Below, in pieces: positions 5,555 through 9,059 of a DNA stretch of 9,059 bases (position 1 is the first letter of the stretch; every line of letters starts with the position of its first letter). The translations under genes and the position numbers were made by a program. The notes beneath the pieces were generated by a model. The model saw only the letters and a program-made list of their open reading frames with translations. It did no database searches and had not been told where the DNA came from. This DNA comes from UBA10449 sp005883585 (GTDB lineage: Bacteria; Chloroflexota; Dormibacteria; Dormibacterales; Dormibacteraceae): the NCBI GenBank assembly GCA_005883585.1, contig VBFD01000097.1, positions 1 through 9,059 of the forward strand, given 5' to 3'.

Positions 5555-6252
5555 CGATCGGGTGGCTCGGCGAAACGGTAACCGACTCCGAACACGGTCA
5601 GCACGTACCGAGGCCGGCCTGGTTGGGGCTCGATCTTTCGCCTGATGTTCTTGATGTGGGCGTCGATTGCGCGCTCATAGGACTCGAATGCAACGCCTTT
5701 CACCGCATCGAGCAGCTGCGATCGGGTGAAGATCCGGCCTGGCTGCCTGGCCATGGTCGACAGGATCTGGAACTCGGTCTTCGTGAGATCCACACGGCGA
5801 CCCGCGATTCTGACCTCCATCCGCGCCGCGTCGAGCTCGACATCTGAGCCGATCCTGATCATGTCCGACGGCCGGCGCATGCCCTCCGCCCGCCTCAGCA
5901 CCGCCCGCACTCGAGCGACCAGCTCCTTGGGGCTGAACGGCTTGGTCATGTAATCGTCCGCGCCCAGCTCCAGGCCGACGAGCTTGTCCGACTCCTCGGT
6001 CCGCGCGGTCAGCATGATGATCGGCACCTCGCCATCGCGCCGGAGCGCTCGCGTGACGTCCAGCCCGTCGAGCTCAGGCAGCGCGAGGTCGAGGATGACG
6101 AGGTCGGGACGGCCGGTGCGTGCGGTCCGAAGAGCGGTGGGGCCGTCAGACGCAACGAGCACGTTGAATCCACCGTGCACGAGGTAGTCGCGGACGAGCT
6201 GGACGATGCGTGGCTCGTCGTCCACGACCAGGATGGTCGTCACCGGGTCCAT
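5551..6252 (-). CDS. OmpR/PhoB-family response regulator
   Basis: The 233-residue product from ATG 6252 has a complete receiver domain: acidic pair Asp11-Asp12, phosphoacceptor Asp55 in LVILDLALPELDG, Thr82 and Lys104 in KPFSPKEL. A winged-helix effector follows (about 132-228) with LTKTEFQIL, then GRIFTRSQLLDAV, the recognition helix region RAIDAHIKNIRRKIEP, and the terminal VFGVGYRF strand. Length and layout are standard for OmpR/PhoB regulators, which bind tandem direct repeats as dimers. An 11-bp-phased repeat of this kind is found upstream of the operon (6759-6777). No Shine-Dalgarno site precedes the start; a 10-bp hairpin lies 12 nt upstream. The frame is open further upstream, but no start there is better supported and family alignment begins at this ATG. 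Confidence 0.95.
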   Translation of the reverse strand: MDPVTTILVVDDEPRIVQLVRDYLVHGGFNVLVASDGPTALRTARTGRPDLVILDLALPELDGLDVTRALRRDGEVPIIMLTARTEESDKLVGLELGADDYMTKPFSPKELVARVRAVLRRAEGMRRPSDMIRIGSDVELDAARMEVRIAGRRVDLTKTEFQILSTMARQPGRIFTRSQLLDAVKGVAFESYERAIDAHIKNIRRKIEPQPGRPRYVLTVFGVGYRFAEPPDR

Positions 6253-6264
6253 CGTAGAGATCGG

Positions 6265-6299
6265 AACAGCACCGAGGACTCGTTGCCCCCGGTGCTGTT
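6265..6299 (-). promoter_or_regulatory. 10-bp inverted repeat in the leader of the response regulator gene
   Basis: AACAGCACCG and CGGTGCTGTT (6299-6290 and 6274-6265 on the minus strand) are a perfect 10-bp inverted repeat around a 15-nt loop. It lies between the small membrane gene's stop (6311) and the regulator start (6252). There is no T-run, so it is not a standard terminator. It may stabilise or separate segments of the operon mRNA, or tune regulator translation. Confidence 0.5.
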
Positions 6300-6310
6300 G
6301 GTTCCTTAAG

Positions 6311-6706
6311 TCAGACGGTCTTGGTGTCTGACGGTGGTGCGGGTGCGGGCTCGCCGTGAGCGCGCTTGTGCCACTCCTGCATCCGCTCGTCGATCGCGGG
6401 CGGGATGCCGCCACCGTAGCCACGGCCGTACATTCCCTTGCCCCAGCCGCCGCGATAGCCCCAGCCACGGCCGAAGGCCGCGATCCGGAAGATCACGAAC
6501 AGCAGGAACAGGAAGAACAGGAACCCGAACAGTCCGAAGCCGAAGAAGTGCGGCCCGTAGTAGTAATACGGAACCGCCGCCGCTGCTCCATCCGCCACAT
6601 GCGTGGCGGCGCCGTCCGACCAGCCCACCTGGTACGCCACGACGCCGACGATGACCAGGAAGATGGTCGTCAGCGCCAACCACAGAAGACCGAAACCGCG
6701 TCTCAT
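6311..6706 (-). CDS. Small Gly/Arg-rich membrane protein, first gene of the two-component operon
   Basis: The ATG at 6706 has a strong AAGGAG site (6720-6715) with 8-nt spacing, so it is chosen over upstream starts. The 131-residue product has one helix at about 7-27, an Ala/Tyr-rich loop ending in PYYYYGPH, and a Phe/Leu-rich helix at about 52-77. A glycine-arginine-aromatic region follows (79-100: GRGWGYRGGWGKGMYGRGYG), then ERMQEWHKRAHGE (107-119). Proteins with such a Trp-His-Arg-Arg/Lys-Ala-His-Gly-Glu tail next to OmpR-type systems occur in environmental high-GC bacteria as I recall, but no function is known to me. Position and co-transcription suggest an accessory or signal-input role for the kinase. 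That role is inference. Confidence 0.85.
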   Translation of the reverse strand: MRRGFGLLWLALTTIFLVIVGVVAYQVGWSDGAATHVADGAAAAVPYYYYGPHFFGFGLFGFLFFLFLLFVIFRIAAFGRGWGYRGGWGKGMYGRGYGGGIPPAIDERMQEWHKRAHGEPAPAPPSDTKTV

Positions 6707-6726
6707 TGCCGTTACTCCTTTGTCAC

Positions 6727-6745
6727 GAGAGGTTTGATGCCTCTC
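6727..6745 (-). promoter_or_regulatory. Leader hairpin before the small membrane protein gene
   Basis: On the minus strand GAGAGG (6745-6740), loop CATCAAA, CCTCTC (6732-6727) is a perfect 6-bp stem. It sits just 5' of the AAGGAG site at 6720-6715 without covering it. It may affect mRNA stability or start access. Confidence 0.35.
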
Positions 6746-6758
6746 ATCCTTCGGCGAG

Positions 6759-6777
6759 GTTGTGAACTCGTTGTGAA
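6759..6777 (-). promoter_or_regulatory. Direct-repeat operator for an OmpR/PhoP-type regulator
   Basis: On the minus strand TTCACAAC occurs twice, separated by GAG (units starting at 6777 and 6766, period 11 bp). Tandem repeats with one-helical-turn phasing and a TTCAC core are the binding pattern of OmpR/PhoP-family regulators, for example Streptomyces PhoP boxes. It lies about 50 bp upstream of the first gene of the operon that encodes such a regulator, so autoregulation is likely. The partner promoter hexamers are not clear. Confidence 0.6.
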
Positions 6778-6802
6778 GGGCCGAAGAGCGTGGCATGGAG
6801 GT

Positions 6803-7630
6803 TTAGAACCCTGATTCGCCCAGCTCAACAAGCTCCGCGGACCGGGTCCACAGATTGCGTTGGGCTTCAACGTCCAGCGTCGACTTCGGTGCATCTATGC
6901 GACGGCCGCCTTTGAAGAACCAGCCACTCGTGCTCCCGAATGCCGGCGACGTCGCCAGCTCCGCGAGGTCTTCGCCGGCACGATTCGGCGACCTCGAAAT
7001 CAGGCGGGTCACGAAGCGGACGGGCCGCGGCGCTTCTCGCATCAGCTCTGAGCGGACCAGACCGGGGTGGTACGCGTAGGCGCCTACGTCCCATCTCTTG
7101 GCGCGTCGCGCCAGCTCGAACGTGAACATGAGGTTGGCGGCCTTGGTGGCACCGAATGTGCGCAACGCACGGAACTGATCCTTTGACATCAGCTGATCGA
7201 TGTCGACGTGGGTCGACGACGGCGCCGTTACCGTGATCACCCGGCCGCTGCTCGCCAGCCGGTCGCGCAGCAGATTGGTCAGTAGGAAAGGTCCGAGGTG
7301 ATTGGTGGCGAGCATGAGCTCGGTGCCGTCATTGGTTTGCTCATATGTGGACGCGAACACCGCGGCCGTATTGATGAGCGCGTCCACATGCGCCACATCG
7401 CGCGAGATCTGGCGCGCCGCTATGCGCACAGATGCTTGCGACGAAAGATCTGCCTCGACGCTAGTCACCCGGTTGTCGCTGTCAAGCCGTTCGACGATTG
7501 CGTCGAGGCGATCTGAGGCCCGGCCGACCAGCAAGAGACGCGCCCCCCGCCGTGCGAGCAGCGCGGCTGTCGCAGAGCCGATCGCGCCGGTTGCGCCGGT
7601 GATGACCACGACCGGGTGCAGCCCTGCCAT
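6803..7630 (-). CDS. Short-chain dehydrogenase/reductase (retinol-dehydrogenase-like) with Phe in place of the catalytic Tyr
   Basis: From ATG 7630 the protein has 275 residues, the usual SDR size. The cofactor motif TGATGAIG (11-18) follows the first beta strand, with an Arg-rich acceptor (GRASDR) suggesting NADP(H). The NNAG-like motif is changed to INTAA (86-90). Asn110 lies in LATNHLGPFLLTNLL, typical of retinol-dehydrogenase/WW-oxidoreductase-like SDRs. Ser138-139 align with the catalytic Ser. The Tyr-x-x-x-Lys motif reads Phe159-Gly-Ala-Thr-Lys163, so the acid/base Tyr hydroxyl is absent. The rest (AYAYHPGLVRSEL) is normal. The protein may bind cofactor without ordinary catalysis, or have reduced or altered activity. 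It ends 97 bp before the two-component operon. Start evidence is modest: AGGGTG directly before the ATG is too close for a standard ribosome site. Confidence 0.9.
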   Translation of the reverse strand: MAGLHPVVVITGATGAIGSATAALLARRGARLLLVGRASDRLDAIVERLDSDNRVTSVEADLSSQASVRIAARQISRDVAHVDALINTAAVFASTYEQTNDGTELMLATNHLGPFLLTNLLRDRLASSGRVITVTAPSSTHVDIDQLMSKDQFRALRTFGATKAANLMFTFELARRAKRWDVGAYAYHPGLVRSELMREAPRPVRFVTRLISRSPNRAGEDLAELATSPAFGSTSGWFFKGGRRIDAPKSTLDVEAQRNLWTRSAELVELGESGF

Positions 7631-7732
7631 CACCCTAGTGTCCTGTACCAGAGGTCCGCAGCATATTCGCGGAATCGGCGGCCGGAGCCAAGGAGCCGAC
7701 GAGCACGCGAGGGAGCGCATACCTGCTGGGGC

Positions 7733-7752
7733 CCCCGCATTGTCGTGCGGGG
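7733..7752. other. 7-bp GC hairpin in the 262-bp divergent intergenic region
   Basis: CCCCGCA (7733-7739) and TGCGGGG (7746-7752) pair around TTGTCG. It is the only clear structure between the SDR start (7630) and the phosphodiesterase start (7893). No convincing promoter hexamers were recognised there. Role unknown: possible leader hairpin or regulator site. Confidence 0.35.
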
Positions 7753-7892
7753 CTGCTGACCGAGCGCGCGCAGAAGGCGACGCCGGCTTCAGCGCCGCAG
7801 GCGCCCGGCCGCCTAGTCCCGCGAAGATGCAAGGAGCTTCTGGGACAGGACACTACGTGTCGATGCATCAAGCTGGTCGCTGCAAGTCCACG

Positions 7893-8603
7893 ATGCGACC
7901 TCTCATCGATGCACACCGCGGCGAATGCGGCACTCCTGGCCTGTCGGCACGCGAGCGATACAGCCGTGCCATCGGCATGGGCGTCGATTTTGTCGAGATC
8001 GACATCCGCCGCACCACTGACGGCGTCTTCGTCAATTACCACGACGATCGCACCCCATCTGGCCGCGTCCTGCGCGACATGTCATACGCGGCGCTCGAGA
8101 GCGAGCTCGGAGACGAGCTGCTGAAAGCGGATGACGTCATGGACATGGTCGACGGAAAGGTTGGGCTGCACGTCGACGTGAAGGAGGAAGGCTACGAGGC
8201 CGACATCGTGCGCTTCATCCAGTCGGGCTGCGCGCGCAGCGAGGTCGTCTTCACTTCGGGTGACGCCCCAATCCGCGTCATCAAGGACCAGTTTCCAAAC
8301 GTGCGCACCGGGCTTTCATTGGGAGACGACCTCGACGGCGCCCCGCCGTGGCGCTACCTACAGGTGCGTTTGAGTGAGCTCTATCCGCGTGCTCGTCTAC
8401 AGCGGAGCCACGCCGACTTCGCGGCTGTGCACCAGCGTCTCGCGCGCCTCCGGGTTCTCGACTACTGCGCCCGCGTCCACATGCCGGCGTGGGTGTGGAC
8501 CGTTGATGAGCCGGCGGACATCGAATCGTTCATGCGCGATCCGCGGGTCGCGGTGCTGATCACCGATCGACCGGACGTGGCGCTGAGGATCAAGTCAGCT
8601 TGA
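7893..8603 (+). CDS. Glycerophosphodiester phosphodiesterase (GDPD) family protein
   Basis: The 236-residue product from ATG 7893 begins directly with the first strand of the TIM barrel, IDAHRGE (His8-Arg9). It continues with the metal-binding VDFVEIDIRRTTDG (Glu35 and Asp37), the general acid His50 in VNYHDD, then LHVDVKEE, where Asp95 replaces the usual Glu of the ExK motif. It ends with MPAWVWTVDEPADI and VLITDRPD. These are the order and spacing of GDPD enzymes, which split glycerophosphodiesters into glycerol-3-phosphate and an alcohol. No signal peptide is seen, so it is probably cytoplasmic. Upstream in-frame ATGs (7863, 7827) exist and no start has a good ribosome site, so the N-terminus may be up to 22 residues longer. 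The 3' end overlaps the convergent gene by 14 bp. Confidence 0.88.
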   Translation: MRPLIDAHRGECGTPGLSARERYSRAIGMGVDFVEIDIRRTTDGVFVNYHDDRTPSGRVLRDMSYAALESELGDELLKADDVMDMVDGKVGLHVDVKEEGYEADIVRFIQSGCARSEVVFTSGDAPIRVIKDQFPNVRTGLSLGDDLDGAPPWRYLQVRLSELYPRARLQRSHADFAAVHQRLARLRVLDYCARVHMPAWVWTVDEPADIESFMRDPRVAVLITDRPDVALRIKSA

Positions 8604-9059
8604 TGTCGGTCTGGCAGCAGACGAAGCCGAAGTCCGGCGACCAGCGCAGCACGAGGGGTGGCGTGATGGAGGCGGCCCGAAAGCACATGGTCACCGGCCC
8701 GTAAGTCGCGCCATGACCGAACTCGTGGCGTGACCAGCTCGTACAGCCGGAGGCATCGAACACGGCGGGCAACATTTGACGCTGCGAGTCGATCAGCACC
8801 AGATCCTCAGGGGCGGCATGCGTGGAGTTGCTCGAGTTGCGGAACGTGACCTGCATCGTGACGAGGTCTGGCTTGGCGTCGAGATTGGACACCCAGAGCG
8901 TGTACCCCCGCAGGTCGGCACAGGGAGCGGGCGTGCAGCCGCCGGCGGCGGGGAGCGGGCTTCCGACGGTTGGCGCCTGGTATGGCAGTTGCAGCGACCG
9001 GTAGGCGAGCACCGCAATGGTCAGGACCACCAGCGCCGCTACCGCGATCGCGCCGTAAC
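8590..9059 (-). CDS. Membrane-anchored extracytoplasmic Cys-containing protein, N-terminus outside the window
   Basis: The frame is open to the right edge, so the start is missing; 155 residues are visible. The first visible residues form a hydrophobic helix (GAIAVAALVVLTIAVLAY), a signal anchor. After a Pro-rich linker with Cys pairs (GCTPAPCADL) comes a beta-rich domain: WVSNLDAKPDLVTMQVTFRN, LVLIDSQRQMLPAVFDASGC, a Gly/Tyr turn, and a C-terminal FGFVCCQTDIKL. The arrangement resembles DUF4352-like, immunoglobulin-fold extracytoplasmic domains. This is a structural impression, not a firm match. The six or seven Cys suggest disulfides outside the cell. Function unknown. It converges on the phosphodiesterase gene and overlaps its end. 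Confidence 0.75.
   Translation of the reverse strand, partial: YGAIAVAALVVLTIAVLAYRSLQLPYQAPTVGSPLPAAGGCTPAPCADLRGYTLWVSNLDAKPDLVTMQVTFRNSSNSTHAAPEDLVLIDSQRQMLPAVFDASGCTSWSRHEFGHGATYGPVTMCFRAASITPPLVLRWSPDFGFVCCQTDIKLT

Noticed and set aside
4664..5581. A 305-codon plus-strand open frame opposite the histidine kinase.
   Set aside because: It is fully antisense to a kinase with all motifs intact. The product is rich in Arg, His and Asp, has no family resemblance, and is a GC-driven shadow.
7302..7892. A long plus-strand open frame that continues into the phosphodiesterase and would extend it by almost 200 residues.
   Set aside because: The extra part lies antisense to the SDR gene and has low-complexity Ala/Arg/Ser composition with no domain. 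GDPD homology begins at residue 4 from ATG 7893. Long antisense frames are common in high-GC DNA.

Overview
This is a 9-kb chromosomal window from a high-GC bacterium. Strong Shine-Dalgarno (SD) sites, one probable leaderless gene and the mix of families suggest a soil or environmental Terrabacteria lineage (Actinomycetota, Chloroflexota or Candidatus Dormibacterota-like). That placement is inference from general character, not from a marker gene. No phage, insertion sequence with transposase, CRISPR array or complete defence island is visible.

Left part (1-2200). A secreted protein of unknown function runs off the left edge on the minus strand. It is divergent from a four-helix membrane protein. 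A promoter and a complete tRNA-Gly(GCC) follow. Just downstream of the tRNA is a broken AbiEi/DUF559-type gene (wHTH plus Vsr-like nuclease domain), which has lost its central linker and changed frame. It is bracketed by two same-orientation copies of a 58-nt element. The outer stem of this element pairs in both copies and shows one U-G to U-A change. This repeat-gene-repeat unit is the least explained structure in the window.

Middle part (2290-4360). A strong dyad with an extra direct-repeat arm precedes a small membrane protein. A LapA-domain membrane protein follows, then a convergent SnoaL-like ester cyclase with a clear intrinsic terminator. Next come a small excisionase/MerR-type HTH protein with an AT-hook-like tail and, convergent to it, a GlsB/YeaQ-type membrane protein.

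Right part (4433-9059). A minus-strand operon encodes a small Gly/Arg-rich membrane protein, an OmpR-type response regulator and a histidine kinase with almost no extracytoplasmic sensor. Regulator and kinase overlap by ATGA. Upstream of the operon lies an 11-bp-phased direct repeat typical of OmpR/PhoP operators, so autoregulation is likely. Further right are a short-chain dehydrogenase whose catalytic Tyr is Phe, a divergent glycerophosphodiester phosphodiesterase, and a membrane-anchored Cys-containing protein that overlaps it tail to tail and leaves the right edge.

The tRNA, terminator, two-component genes, LapA, YeaQ, phosphodiesterase, SDR and cyclase calls are solid. Operators, promoters and the function of the 58-nt repeat are inferences.
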